From positions 3,912,148-3,976,147 of the forward strand of contig CM030931.1 in the NCBI GenBank assembly GCA_018136815.1: 64,000 nucleotides of DNA, written 5' to 3'. The stretch is from Isochrysis galbana (taxonomy: Eukaryota > Haptophyta > Isochrysidales > Isochrysidaceae). Of the stretch, positions 29,427 to 40,520 are shown one piece after another; within the stretch, counting starts at the first letter, position 1; every line of letters starts with the position of its first letter. Under the pieces are notes generated by a model that was not told the origin of the DNA, did no database searches, and saw nothing but the letters and a program-made list of their open reading frames with translations. A program made the position numbers and the translations under genes.

Positions 29427-32400
29427 ATGAACCCCAATGCTCCAGCCTTCAACTTCAACCCCTCCGCCGGTGAGCTGCCCCCTGCGTCTCTCTCTCCCTC
29501 TCTCCCTCTCTCCCTCTCTCCCTCTCTCCCTCTCTCCCTCTCTCCCTCTCTCCCTCTCTCCCACTCTCCCTCTCCCTCCCCCTCCCCCTCCCCCTCCCCC
29601 TCCCCCCCCTTCCCTCTTGGGCCTGCCCCTCGACCCCCCCCCCCTCCCCTCCCTCCTCCCTCTGCTCCCCCTCTTCCCTCTCTCCCTCCTCGTGCTGTCC
29701 CCACCCGCACTCGCACCCCCACTTCCACCCCCCACCCCCACCCCCCAAGCCCCTTACGTCCAACCCCTTGCTCCCCCCCCCCCCCCCCCTCCCGCGCGCG
29801 CCGCCTACCCTCTCCCACGCCAGCCCTCTCTTCCCCTCTCTGCTTGCACGTGTCCTCCCATGGACTGGCGCTCACTTCCGCTGCTTTGTTCGTCTCCGTC
29901 ATCTTCCCTTCCTCTTCTGCCCTGAGACAATTCTCGCCATCTGTCCCCACGGCCTTTCCCGTCCGCCCCTTCTCTGCTCCTCTACACCCCCCGCAGCTCA
30001 TACCCCTCCACACACTATTGTTGCCTCGCTCACCCCTTTGGCTTGTGCTGTGTTCGCCGCTCTGGTCTGCACACTTCTCGCCTTCGGAGCCCCCTCTACG
30101 CGCGTCTTCCCCTCACTCTACATATCTCCTTGATCTTGCCTCGCTTCTGCGCTTTCCCCTCTTGGCCCTCTCCCTTGCGTGCCCTCTCTGCTCCCCTCCT
30201 CACAGCCCCCTCCCCGCACCCCCGTTGGCCTGTAGCTTCCTTCGTGCCGGGGGGCGCGCCCGGCCAGATGCCGGTGTATCCGCCATACGGCTACCCCCCG
30301 CCTGGCCAGATGACGCCGCAACAACAGGCGCAGCTCGCCCAGCAGCAGCAGTTTGCGCAACAGCAGTTCGCGCAACAACAGTACTACGCGCAACAGCAGC
30401 AATACCAACAGCACCCGCCGCCGCACGGCTTCAACCAGCAGCCCGGCGGGCAGCCCCATGGCGGGGGCCGTGGTGGAGGCGGTGGAGCCGGCCGCGGCCG
30501 CGGCGGGCAGCAGCAAGGTGGCAAGGGGGGCAGCAATAAGGGCAAGGGGGGCGGTGGCACTGGCGGCGGCGCTGGCGGCGGCGCCGGCGCCGGCCCTGGT
30601 AGCGAGCCCAAGCAACCGCAGGAGGTGCGCGCAGGCTCGGTGCACGAGCCACGCCCTTCCTCCCCGCATCATTGCACGCACGCCGCGCCCTTCCGTCCCG
30701 CTCCTAAAATCACTCTCTCAGTCGAACCCCCCCCCCCCTCTCCTTCAGCCCGCCGCTCCAGCGCCGATGACGGCCATCCAAAAGGCAGAAGCGCGCGCCA
30801 AGGCGGCGGCCGCCGAGGCCGAAAAGGCGGCGGCCGCAAAGAAGGCGGAGAAAAAGGCCAAGGCCGCCGCGCAGAAGGCGGCGGCCGACGAGAAGGCGGC
30901 GGCCGAGGAGAAGGCGGCGGCCGAGGAGAAGGCGGCGGCGGACGCCAAGGCGGCGGCGGACGCCAAGGCGGCTGAGGAGAAGAACGAGCCCGCCGAGGCA
31001 AAGGCGGAGTCCGAGGCGGCCGAGAAGGTCAAGGCGGAGGAGGGCACGTGGGAGGACGCGGCGGACGCGCCCGCCGAGGAGCCGAAGAAGGCCGAGGAGA
31101 GCAAGGCGGAGGCGCCGGAGCCGGCCGGGGAGGAGGATGCGGCGGACTCGGCCAAGCCTGCGGCGAGCAACCTGCCCTTGCGCGAGCGCGACGAGCGCGA
31201 GCATCTCAACCTCGTCTTCATCGGCCACGTCGACGCGGGCAAGTCCACCTTCTGCGGTCAGATCCTCTATCAGACTGACCAGGTGTGCTGACGGCTTCAC
31301 CGCCACGGCGGCCGCCGCTGGACCCCGGCGTCCAATGCCGCCCTTCGCCGCGCCCCGCGCAGGTCGACGCGCGCACCATCGAGAAGTACGAAAAGGAGGC
31401 CAAGGAGAAGAACCGCGACTCGTGGTTCCTCGCCTTCATAATGGTGCGCCCGTCGCGCCGTTTCGCGCGCGCGCCCCGCGGCATGGTGCGCCCACCCGCC
31501 CGCTCTGGCACGTGCCACAGGACACCAACGAGGAGGAGCGGGCCAAGGGCAAGACCGTCGAGGTAGGCCGTGCGCACTTTGAGACCAAGGCGAAGCGCTA
31601 CACCATCCTCGACGCGCCGGGCCACAAGAACTATGTGCCCAACATGATCGCCGGCGCCTGCCAGGTTCGCGGCGTCGCCCGCAATCGCTCCACCACCTGG
31701 GGCTGAACTCGGCACCTCGCGCCCCCCCCCCGCCCACAGGCCGACGTCGGCATCCTTGTGATCTCTGCTCGCAAGGGCGAGTTCGAGACGGGTTTCGATC
31801 GCGGCGGCCAAACGCGCGAGCACGCACTCCTTGCCAAGGTGCGCTCTCCCGGTTCTTCCCCTCTCCTCTCTTGCCCACACCGGCGGCCGCACTGCCTCCC
31901 CGCCATCCCCGCCGACTCGCGCTCCTCTTCCCGCAGACGCTAGGGGTGCGGCTCCTTGTCGTCGTGATCAACAAGATGGACGATCCGACGGTCAAGTGGT
32001 CGCAGGAACGCTTCAACGAGTGCGAAGAGAAGCTGTCCCCCTTCCTCAAGGTGTGCCGCATCACGCGGGTGGTCGTGATCCCTCTCGCCGCCGCCCACCC
32101 CTCCCTCGCCGGCGCGTAGGGTTGCGGGTACAACGTGAAGAAGGACGTCGTCTTCGTGCCCATCTCGGCGCTCACCGCAGCCAACGTGACCAAGCGCTTC
32201 GACGGCGCGCCGTGGTACTCTGGCCCATGCTTCCTCGAGGTTCTAGACTTGCTGCCGGCTTGTGATCGTAATCACAACAGCGCGCTGCGCCTCCCAATCC
32301 TCTCCAAGTACAAGGACCTGGGCACCGTCGTTGAGGGCAAGGTGTTCCCTGTCCGGCCGCCCGCGCCGCCCGGTTGGCAGCCCATCCGGAAGCCTGCCCC

Positions 32401-33194
32401 ATCCCTTGGGTGATCCGCCCGCCCCCCCCGCCCCCCCTCTTGAGCGCAGGTGGAGCAAGGCACCATCACGGCCGGCGACAAGCTCTACGTCATGCCCAAT
32501 CGCGTGCCCGTCGAGGTTGTCAACGTGTGGCTCGACCAGGACGAGGTTGCCTACCTTGTTGGCGGCGAAAACGCACGCGTCAAGCTCAAGGCGCGCGAGC
32601 GAGCCGAAGAGGCGTCGCCACACTTGCGGGCAAGCTCGGCAACCAACCCGCACCCTCGCCCACCCCAACGCAGGACATCTCCGACGAGGACATCCTGCCG
32701 GGATTCGTACTGACATCGCGTGGCGACGGAGCGTGCCCCGCGGTGAGGCGCTTTGAGGCGCAGGTGCGCGTGGTTGAGCTGCTCGAGCACAAGTCCATCT
32801 TTTCTGCCGGCTACTCCGCGATCCTGCACGTGCACGCTGCGGCGGAGGAGTGCACTATTCTCGAGCTTACCTCGTCCATCGACAAGAAGACCGGTACGCG
32901 CGCGCGCAGCCGTGGCCTCGCGCGGAGTCCGTCTGGCGTCGCCCGCCCGATGTCCCCTCTTCCGCCGCTCCGCGTGTACCAGCCGCTGCCGCGACCTGTC
33001 TCTCAGGAAAGCGCTCTAAGCGCAAGCCCATGTTCGTCAAGTCGGGAGAGGTGGTCACGTGCATCATCGAGATCGAGCAGGCCGTCTGCATCGAACCTTT
33101 CGAGCAATGTGCGCAGATGGGCCGCTTCACGCTCCGAGACGAAGGCACGACCATCGGTATTGGCAAGGTTCTCGAGCTGTTGCCGGGGCCATGA
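29427..33194 (+). CDS. eRF3: Translation release factor GTPase eRF3 (11 exons)
   Basis: Exons: 29427-29469, 30236-30624, 30749-31282, 31363-31443, 31521-31664, 31740-31838, 31937-32050, 32120-32341, 32450-32590, 32674-32893, 33007-33194. Phases close, giving 724 residues. eRF3 binds eRF1 and uses GTP to drive peptide release at stop codons in the cytosol. Residues about 6-18 form a PAM2-like motif (FNPSAASFVP) created by the exon 1/2 junction. About 20-100 is Q/Y/P-rich ([17 protein letters not shown]), then Gly-rich, then a Lys/Ala/Glu-rich stretch to about 290. GTPase motifs are GHVDAGKST (303), DAPGHKN and NKMDDPT. The C-terminal barrels include [28 protein letters not shown] and [17 protein letters not shown]. 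The [19 protein letters not shown] signature separates it from EF1A and Hbs1. The intron after exon 9 has a GC donor (AAG/GCGCGC). Confidence 0.95.
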
Positions 33195-33828
33195 GCTGGG
33201 GGCACGTACTCCCGCGGCCAGCCGGCCGGGCGAGTACGCATGCGGGGATGACGTGATGACGATGTGGCGTGCATGAGAGCGGTCCCGCAGAGTGTTGGGC
33301 GGACGGTGGCGAGGCGTGAGGGCGGGCAGGCCCCGGTGCGGGGTCACATAGGGCGCCACATTCGTCCGCCACGCCGCCGCTCCCGTGGAAGAGGGGGTTT
33401 TGCCAGATTGGTGCCGGGTGTTGTGGGTCGTGGCATGGATGGAAACGTAGCGGAGCGGGGGACGAGCGCAGGCTTCAATCAGGCTTGCGGCCACGTGGCA
33501 GTGGCGGGTGCCGCAGCTAGCGTCTCAAGCGCGTACAGAGCGCCCGGGCCAGCGCCGCTCGGGAGCCGCGACGCATACATGCGCGCGCCGCGTAGCGTAG
33601 CACTGGCAGTGTGACGGAGTCGGATGGATGCTGCTGAGGAATGTGAGAAGATGCAACCGGATGTCAGGGTTTTTTTTATCGGCCACATCCCCCCATGGCG
33701 GGTATGGGAAAGTGCATCCGCCCTACAAATGGAGGGACGATGGCCGATTAAGCTCGGGGATCACCCCGACAGCGCATGCATCGGCATCACTGATTCTGTG
33801 ATTCTCACTCGTCGTAAAAGGGGCACAC
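33195..33828. other. eRF3 3' flank, nothing recognised
   Basis: Presumed 3' UTR and intergenic sequence. No gene or repeat recognised. Confidence 0.4.
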
Positions 33829-34262
33829 CACTAAAAAAAAATCTTAATAGTCTCGCCGCGCGCGCGACCCTGCACAGCCTCCCTGCAGCCGCGCCCGCTT
33901 CCCTTATCACCCCTCCACCTGCCTAGCGGCGCCCGTCCCCTCGTGCTCTACCTAGGGGCTTGGTGTAGTAGGTTTCCACTGGCAGACGGTGGTGTGTACC
34001 GATCCCCGATGGCTTAGTTAGCGCTCTCCTTCCTCCTGCGCCATCTGGCTACCTACCGCTCTTTCGTTTTTCTTCCTTGCGCTGGGCGCTGGGCGCCGGG
34101 CACCTGCGGTCTGTGGCTATTCATCGGGTGAAGAGCGAAGAGCAGTCAGCGGCGGGGGCGTGTATGTTTAGGCAAGCCCCTGCGCCATGTCGAGCGCTCG
34201 AGCGCTTGTGCTACTAGCTTCAGGTTCGCACTTATGACTTGGGTCCCTTTGTCGTCAACTAA
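33829..34262 (-). mobile_element. LINE family B 3' end
   Basis: On minus the last ORF2 codons (ISANLKLVAQALER, compare SLVAAALGLAERLA at 41764) are followed by the family B 3' UTR shared with 16145-16490 and the terminus GAGACTATTAAGA plus T-run at about 33830. It abuts a LINE 5' end of opposite orientation. Confidence 0.7.
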
Positions 34263-34279
34263 CTTTACACTCAGTTGCC

Positions 34280-34480
34280 ATGGAGCGCGCCGACGCTCCC
34301 CTCCTCTCCTTCGGGTCCCCTGCCGAGGGCGGCCCCCCAGCCCCCATGGCGAGCAGTCACTGTTGAAGCGGCCGCGTCCGCCCGTTGAGGCCGAGCAGGT
34401 GCGTGCGACCCCTGTTGCGGATCGTGTGGAGCTGTGGCTGTGGTGCGACTGGGTGTGAGTGGAGGATGAACTGTAACATG
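34280..34480 (+). mobile_element. LINE 5' end (MERADAPLLSF type), plus orientation
   Basis: A short frame at 34280-34366, MERADAPLLSFGSPAEGGPP, is stopped after 28 codons. It matches the minus-strand frame at 35745 (MERAGAPLLSFGPPAEGG), making an inverted pair about 1.2 kb apart. The homology continues beyond the stop (CGGCCGCGTCCGCCC, GAGGCCGAGCAGGTG). Confidence 0.65.
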
Positions 34481-35032
34481 AGATGTAGGGCCCGACTGGA
34501 GCATGGGGGGTGAACAATGGGGAGCCGGGGAAGCGTGCGGGGACGGGGCCGAAGACATGGGCGTACACTCAGCCATCACGGGGCGCAGCAGCACGAGAAC
34601 GGGGACAGAGGACGGACGAGGAGGCACAGGGAGCGCTCGAGCGGTGGCGCAAAGCGTAGTCAAGACACAGAGGGAAAACGTCACGCGCGGGGGGGGGAGG
34701 GAATCGCGCGGGAAAGAACTAGACAAAAGGGGGCCGGAAACTCAAGGAAGCACTCGGGGAGAGACGGGAGGGGAGAGAGGGGGGAGGGCTTCCGCGGGGG
34801 AGCCGGAAGAGGAGAGGAGAAGGGAGGGGGGGCGGACCGATACGGGACGATACGGGAAGAAGGGAGCTGGGGCGCGGCGACGGAGAGGGAGTCGCGCGGG
34901 AAGACCTAAAATTGGAACGTACGAGGGGGAAGTGTACCCTCTACCCGCGACACCCCCCCCGATGCGAGAGCCGGTGTCGGGGCGGCGCGCGCATCGTAGA
35001 AGGCGGGGAGAGGGGAGACGGGACCGAATGAT
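34481..35032. other. G-rich region, unassigned
   Basis: Gly/Arg-rich frames on plus without domain character. It probably belongs to the rearranged retroelement block that flanks it. Confidence 0.35.
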
Positions 35033-35272
35033 TCAGGCGGAGGCATGGGCCCAGGCGTTGGTGGCGTAGCGAACGCATGCGTCGAGCTTGCGCTTGGGGA
35101 GCCACTTCGTCAGGAAATCGGCCGCCATGTGTTCGGTGCCGACGTGGCGGAGGGCGACTTCGCCGGCGGCAACGCGCTGGAGGAGCGTGTGGTCTCGAAC
35201 TTGTCGCCTCCGACCCAGGGATGGTGGCACGCCGGATCCTCACGGGCGCCATTCGCGACGTGATGAGGGCGC
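35033..35272 (-). pseudogene. Copia-type RNase H C-terminal fragment
   Basis: The minus frame HTLLQRVAAGEVALRHVGTE then HMAADFLTKWLPKRKLD has the conserved end of Ty1/Copia RNase H, where ...V.T..M.AD.LTK.L is the family pattern. Only about 65 residues remain; upstream the frame is lost. No LTR could be identified downstream. Confidence 0.75.
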
Positions 35273-35478
35273 GCCCGACGCCGCCGCCTTATTCCTGTGC
35301 GTAACTGTCGCCCCGTCGGATCGTCCGTCGCCCCGTCGCTCTCTTGTCGGCATTCTCTTCCTTTTCGGTCTGCCAGCGGGTTCCTGTGCGTTCCGTGATA
35401 GGGATACGTTAGTGTGGAGAGTATTGACGTGAGTGTAGTGTCATCTTGTCGGTCCATCGGCCTGTAGCCGTCTGTCGT

Positions 35479-35771
35479 CTATGCCCATGGAGGATGAGGA
35501 AGTGTGGTCGTGGAGGTGGTGTGTTGGGGTCTACAGACTTCCACCCCCCATGTGGGGGGCCAGCATGTCTGTCTTGGCGGGTGTGGCCGAGGCCACGGGC
35601 CGCGGGGTGCGACCGGGGTCGCACACACCTGCTCGGCCTCTGACGGCGGACGCGGTCGCTTCGATTGCGACAGGTCCATGGGGGCTGGGGGGCCGCCCTC
35701 GGCGGGGGGCCCGAAGGAGAGGAGAGGCGCGCCGGCGCGCTCCATCGCGTCTAACTATAAAGTTAGTTGCG
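35479..35771 (-). mobile_element. LINE 5' end (MERAGAPLLSF type), minus orientation
   Basis: On minus, the leader AACTAACTTTATAGTTAG is followed by ATG at 35745 and an 88-codon Pro-rich frame (KRPRPPSEAEQVCATPV). The leader forms a hairpin (CTAACT-TTAT-AGTTAG) just before the start, as in family A. Confidence 0.65.
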
Positions 35772-35803
35772 AGGCGAGAATATTAAAAGGTATTTTTTAT
35801 GCC
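35772..35803 (+). mobile_element. LINE family B 3' terminus scrap
   Basis: GAGGCGAGAATATTAAAAGG then TATTTTTT matches the 3' end of the copy at 42079-42108. It joins directly to the 5' end of the opposite-strand element. Confidence 0.6.
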
Positions 35804-36378
35804 CTTGGTCGTCCTCGTGTTTTTTGTTTTCATATAGGGTGTGTGTCCAATCCCCGGCCACAACTTACTTTCTACTTTACGGCCTCCCCGCCGCCGAGAG
35901 CTCGTAGGAAATCTCTCTTCAACTTAAACAGCGGCTTGTAGCACCTTTGGAATGTGCTTCACGAGAGTTTGCTCTCATGCGTCAAATGGTTTTTTTTTCA
36001 TGTAACGCACCCTATCTTCAAAGGAGAACCCATGGCACCGCGCATTCTGAAGCGCCAGCAATCACGTGTGTGCGTAGAGCTCGTTGTCCATCTCGGGCAG
36101 CGCTCACTGTATTTGCGCTAGAGCTCGTGCCGGATCACACTCGAGCTCGGGCACTTCTTCAACTATCTTTGCGCTCGAGTGCGGTCATACCGGACCATCC
36201 TCATCCTCTCGCCGGGCAAGATGACTCGTCCTTCCCCCCCCTGACTTCACCCCTCGCAAACTCCCCCCCCCAAACACATCCTAAGCACACCAAGCGGCCT
36301 GACACGAACGGGCCCTGAGTTAGACACAAAGAAGCCAGTGCCGCCTGCCAATTCAAGACGCACGGGTGTTTGATGCTC
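35804..36378. other. Intergenic, nothing recognised
   Basis: 3' flank of the F-box/ankyrin gene. No feature supported. Confidence 0.4.
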
Positions 36379-38024
36379 TCAGAGCATGACATCGAGCGCG
36401 CAGCTACACCACTCGTAACGAGTCTTTAGGAGCCTGCGCAGCATCCGGTCGTCACCGACACGTTTCGCGGTCGTCTTCGCGAGCATCAGCGCAGTCTTCC
36501 CATCCCTGTCGTGAATGTGAGGATCGGCGCGGAAGTCGACCAGCAGGCTAGCGCAAGCCGCCAGGCCCTCCGCGTACCGCTCACCATTCACGGAGGAGAC
36601 GAGCCGGTTGTACCTGTCGCAGCACAAGAAGAGGGCCGAGCGGCCGACGGCGCTCACCGCATTCGCATCGGCGCCGGCTTCAAGGAGCGTGCGCGCCATC
36701 TCCAAGCAGCCATTGTCGGCCGCTTGCATGAGCGGAGTCAGACCTTCGCAGCGCCCTAGATTAGGATCAGCGCGAGCTTCGACGAGCTGATGCACGCACC
36801 GCGCGCACGTCTTTTCGCAATGGCCCGCTTCAAAATCGACGGAAGCCAAGCCGATGCTACTGGCAAGTACTAATGCCGAGAGACCGCACGAATTCGTCAT
36901 ATTAACATCTGCCTGTGCTTGCAAGAGCGCGTGCACTGTCTGATCGTTACCCGACCTTGCTGCGAACATCAACGGTGTTAGACGAGCCCTGGTGTTGCTT
37001 GTGGCATTGACGTTCGCGCCCGCCGCCACGAGGACCCGCACCACGTCGGATGCGTTCCGCACACACGCAGAGTGTATCGGCGGGAGCCGCAGGCTGCTAC
37101 CGTTCACATCGGCCTTGGCATCGATGAGGCATGCTGCGATCACCGCGTCATGTGCCTCGCAAAGCGGTGTGCCCCTATTGGCACCGCTAACCCCGTTAAC
37201 GCTCGCGCCGGCAGCGACAAGGAGTTGAACACACGACAGGTGCCCGTGGTTGGCGGACACCGCTAGCGGACACGATCCTGCGGACGGCGCAGTACTAGGG
37301 TTGGCGCCGTCCGGGTTCGCCGAGGCCGCAAGCAACATTTCGACGATCTCGGCGTGCCCCGCACTTGACGCTGCACACAAGGCATGGCGACTCTCGATGT
37401 CAAAGGTGGTGGTGCGCCTCTGCCGCAGTAGTGTCTGCACGCAGGTCGCGTGGCCGCGCGTCGACGCAAGCGATAAGGCAACCTCCAGCCTGGGTGCGAG
37501 TATTTTGCTCTCTTTGAGGATGAGCTGCAAGCATTCAACGTGACCGTACCGCGCGGCCGCTTCAGCCGGTCCGAGATTGCGGAACAGAGCATCCGCCAGC
37601 GGCATGGGGACGCTATCAAGGTTGTCGAGAAGTCTGTCCATCCAGCGGTTACATGGCTCATCGGGCGCAGCGTCCTCTCGCTCGAGCTGCCGGAAGGCCT
37701 CGAGGAGTTCGAGCAGGACCGAGGCGTGGCCGAGCGCGCAGATGAGGACGACCAAGGTTGGGTCATACGTCGCGTGCGTCTCTGCTGCGCGGACGATGCG
37801 CACAAGCAGAGCGAAGCTCTCGCTCCTGCCTCCTCCCCGCCTGAGGCACTCCACGAACGCATCATTGAGCAGGTCGTGTGGATCCCACGCGCGTCCCGCC
37901 ATCCACACGCAACTCTCGTCGCAGCTCTTGAGGGCGTGGCACGTCGAACTGAGGCTGCCTGCGGCGCGGATGTCGAGCCATCGCAGGATCTCCCCGAGCT
38001 CGTCCCGGGAAAGCCGTAGAAGGT
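36379..38024 (-). CDS. F-box-like / ankyrin-repeat protein (5' end unresolved)
   Basis: A long uninterrupted minus frame of about 548 residues down to the stop at 36379. At the start, DLLRLSRDELGEILRWLDIR then LSSTCHALKSC and W read as an F-box. After a spacer come about nine ankyrin repeats, e.g. PLAVSANHGHLSCVQLLVAA, PLMFAARSGNDQTVHALLQA and PLMQAADNGCLEMARTLLEA. Such proteins commonly bind partners or act as substrate adaptors of SCF ubiquitin ligases; here that is inference. The frame is open to 38634, but upstream of 38024 the sequence loses protein character and a good acceptor (CACCGCAG) lies there, so the first exon is probably further upstream, perhaps beyond the pyrimidine tract. 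Unlike its neighbours, the ankyrin part has no introns. Confidence 0.82.
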
Positions 38025-38389
38025 CTGCGGTGAGGAAGGGGGCGAGTGGCGCGGAAATGAGCGGCTTGGTTGCGAAGGCGAGAAGCTTGACTTGGTACCA
38101 CGGCGTATGTGGGCAAATGAAGTTGTAACAAAGCCGGAAGGTTTCAATCCCTGGGGCTGGAACCCAAGCGAAGGTGGGCGAGCCAGTGTGGGGCGATGGT
38201 GGCACGCTTGGCTTGTCGCCGTGGCGTGGAAGAGCCAAAATGGGGAGCGACAAGCTCCACCGTCTCCATTCAACCTTCCTTCGCCCTAGAAGCTCTTCCA
38301 CCGCCCCCGCCCTGTCCTCTCTCGGCTGCTGCAGCCACACTGTGAAGTGTGCAGGCACACCGTAAAGTGCTGGGGAGCCATGGCCCGTG

Positions 38390-39206
38390 TTCCTCCCCCC
38401 CCCCCTTCCCCTTCCCCCCGCCCTTCTCCTTCCCGATCCCCCTGTCCTCCACCCGCCGCCCTGCCGCTTACCCCCCCCCCCCCTCCACCTCCAGCCCCCC
38501 CCCCCCCCCCCGTCGTCCTCCACTCCTTCTTCTCCCCCTACCCCTTCCTCGAGTCCTACCCCCCCCCCCCCTTTCCCCCAGTCCCTCTCCCCCCCTTCCC
38601 GTTTCCCCCCGGCCTTCTTCCAGCACACACGCACAGTCTGCCTTCACCCTGATTCCGCAGGCTGCGAGAAGGAAGTTCCCCCCTCTCCTCACCCTCATCT
38701 CTCAGCCCGCAGCCCACGGACGCTGGGCAAAAGCAGCGAGAGAGAGAGAGGAGGGGAGGGGTAGAGGGAGAGAGGCGGTGAGGGTTGGGGTGGTGGGAAG
38801 TGGAGGGATCGGGAGGCGGGCAGTTGGGGGGGCACCCACGGGAAGCCTCCGGAGGGTTCATTTCTGTCTGGCACAGGAAGGAGAGGAGAGGACAGGGGGT
38901 TCCGGTGGAAGAAGAAGAGGGAGGGGCGAGCGGAGAGAGCCGGGGCACATCTCTCTCTCTCTTCTCTCTCTCTCTTCTCTACTCTCTCTCTACTCTACTC
39001 TTCTCTCTCTTCTCTCTCTCTCCCTCTGCTCTCTCTACGCTCTCTCCTATTCTCTCTCTCTTCTCTCTCTCTCTCCTCTCTGCCTCTCTCTCTCTCTCTA
39101 TTCTCGCTCTCTCTCTGCCTTTCTGCTCTCTCTACTTTTCCCTCTCTTCTCTCTGCTCTCTCTCCCCTCTCTACGCTCTCTCCTATTCTCACTCTCTCTC
39201 TTCTCG

Positions 39207-39240
<34 letters not shown>

Positions 39241-39460
39241 CCCTCTCTCTCTCTCCCTCTCCCTCTCTCTACTCTCTCTACTCTCTCCCTTCCCCCCCTC
39301 TTCTCTCTCTCTCCTATTCTCTCTCTCTCTCTCTCTCTTCTCGCCCTCTCTCTCTCTCCCCCTCCTCCCCCCCGGTCTCTCTCTTCCCTCTCTTCTCCCT
39401 CTCTCTTCTCTCTCCCCCCCCCCCCCCTCTCTCTCTCTCTGATGAGGATGGCCCGCGGAT
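38390..39460. repeat. C/T-rich tract, 5' side of the F-box/ankyrin gene
   Basis: C runs with TCC (38390-38610) and (CT)n/CTCTAC runs (38950-39440), separated by about 300 bp of GGA-rich sequence. Coding-strand orientation makes it mainly purine-rich for the ankyrin gene. Frames in it are artefacts. Confidence 0.75.
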
Positions 39461-40036
39461 CCCGCCGAGGAGCGAGAGACCCGTCCGCCAGATCCGATCT
39501 CCCCCCGCACGAGATCCCGATCTCCACGAGCGGCCCCAGCCGGCCAGATCCCGAGATCCCGAATCCTCCCGCGGGGCTCAGATCCCATCCCTATGGCCCA
39601 CTCCGCACAATCCGCCCACCCTTCCCACACTTCCCCATCCGTCCCCTAAGTAAAGTCATCGCCCAGACTCCTCGGGACGTTTTTTTTTCTTTTTTCTCCA
39701 TCCGTCCCCCTCTCTCTCTTCCCCTTTCTCCTCCCCCTCCCGCTAGACTGGGACAAGGCCTTCGAGAAGAGAGTCCACTCTGGGAGTTCTCTCACCTTGT
39801 CCTTCAAAGGCCTTCATGCGAAACACAGGTGAACGCCGTGTTTCTACCAAAAAAAGGTCCAAAAACAGCCGTGCTTCGCCGTGTTTCAAACCTCTTGAGG
39901 CGCAACGCAAGAGGAAGCACAGAGGCGCGCGCGTGCGCGGCCAACCGGCCACAGAGGCCGCCGTGAAGGAGCAAAGGAGCGTCAGTCGCTACACGAGGGG
40001 GCGAAGAAAGTCTAGCGGGAGGGGGAGATCATTTAG
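39461..40036. other. Unassigned sequence with GATC-rich repeats
   Basis: 39495-39590 contains many short GATCCCGA, GATCTC and CAGATCC motifs. The remainder is unique. A plus frame from 39441 is open for some distance but lacks recognisable domains. Confidence 0.35.
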
Positions 40037-40063
40037 TTAGGGTTAGGGTTAGGGTTAGGGTTA
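40037..40063 (+). repeat. Interstitial telomeric repeat (TTAGGG)4
   Basis: Four perfect TTAGGG units plus TTA. Base composition changes from GC-rich on the left to AT-rich on the right (40064-40500) exactly here. Confidence 0.9.
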
Positions 40064-40505
40064 CATTTAGTTTGTAGTTAGCACAGCAGGTTAGGAAAGA
40101 CTTACACGAGGGAGTAAGCCTGCAAACTATGAAGCATCTGATAGTGTGATTGGTGGTTGATTCGCGAACTAAATGAACGCTCAACACCAACACGCTTGGA
40201 CAAGAATTGTCATCTGCAATAAGACTGTGAATAGGTTTGATTCAGAGCTTTGATGTTAGAACCTAATAGTCCACTTCAGCTAACATCATAGATAGTAATA
40301 GTGCCGGCAGCTAACATCATAGATAGTAATAGCGTCCTCCCTCAACCTATTATTCTTATTATCAGTATTATGCTGTAGATAATCAAGGGTTTTTGCAAAG
40401 TTGAAAAAGGGTTGAAAGAGGGATTCAGGAGGGAGTTGTAAGAAGTCGCGTTCCTCAAACCTTCCTCAAACTGGTTATTGTAAGGAAGCGCAGTGCGCGC
40501 CTCTT
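40064..40505. other. AT-rich segment with a 25-bp direct repeat
   Basis: Its composition is unlike the rest of the window. CAGCTAACATCATAGATAGT (plus AATAG) occurs at 40277-40301 and 40308-40332. No frame or RNA gene recognised. Confidence 0.5.
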
Positions 40506-40520
40506 CCAACGGTCTTCGGG
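40506..40520 (+). repeat. Target-site duplication of LINE B, left copy
   Basis: CCAACGGTCTTCGGG is repeated exactly at 42109-42123; with the preceding T it is 16 bp. Confidence 0.9.

Noticed and set aside
28870-30013. 380-codon Arg/Glu/Gly-rich frame on minus
   Set aside because: Antisense to the CT-rich leader and intron 1 of eRF3; a repeat artefact.
34517-35069. Gly/Arg-rich plus frames as a gene
   Set aside because: No domain, and embedded in a rearranged LINE/Copia block.
38349-39966. Long Pro/Ser/Leu-rich plus frames
   Set aside because: Translation of CT-rich simple sequence upstream of the ankyrin gene.
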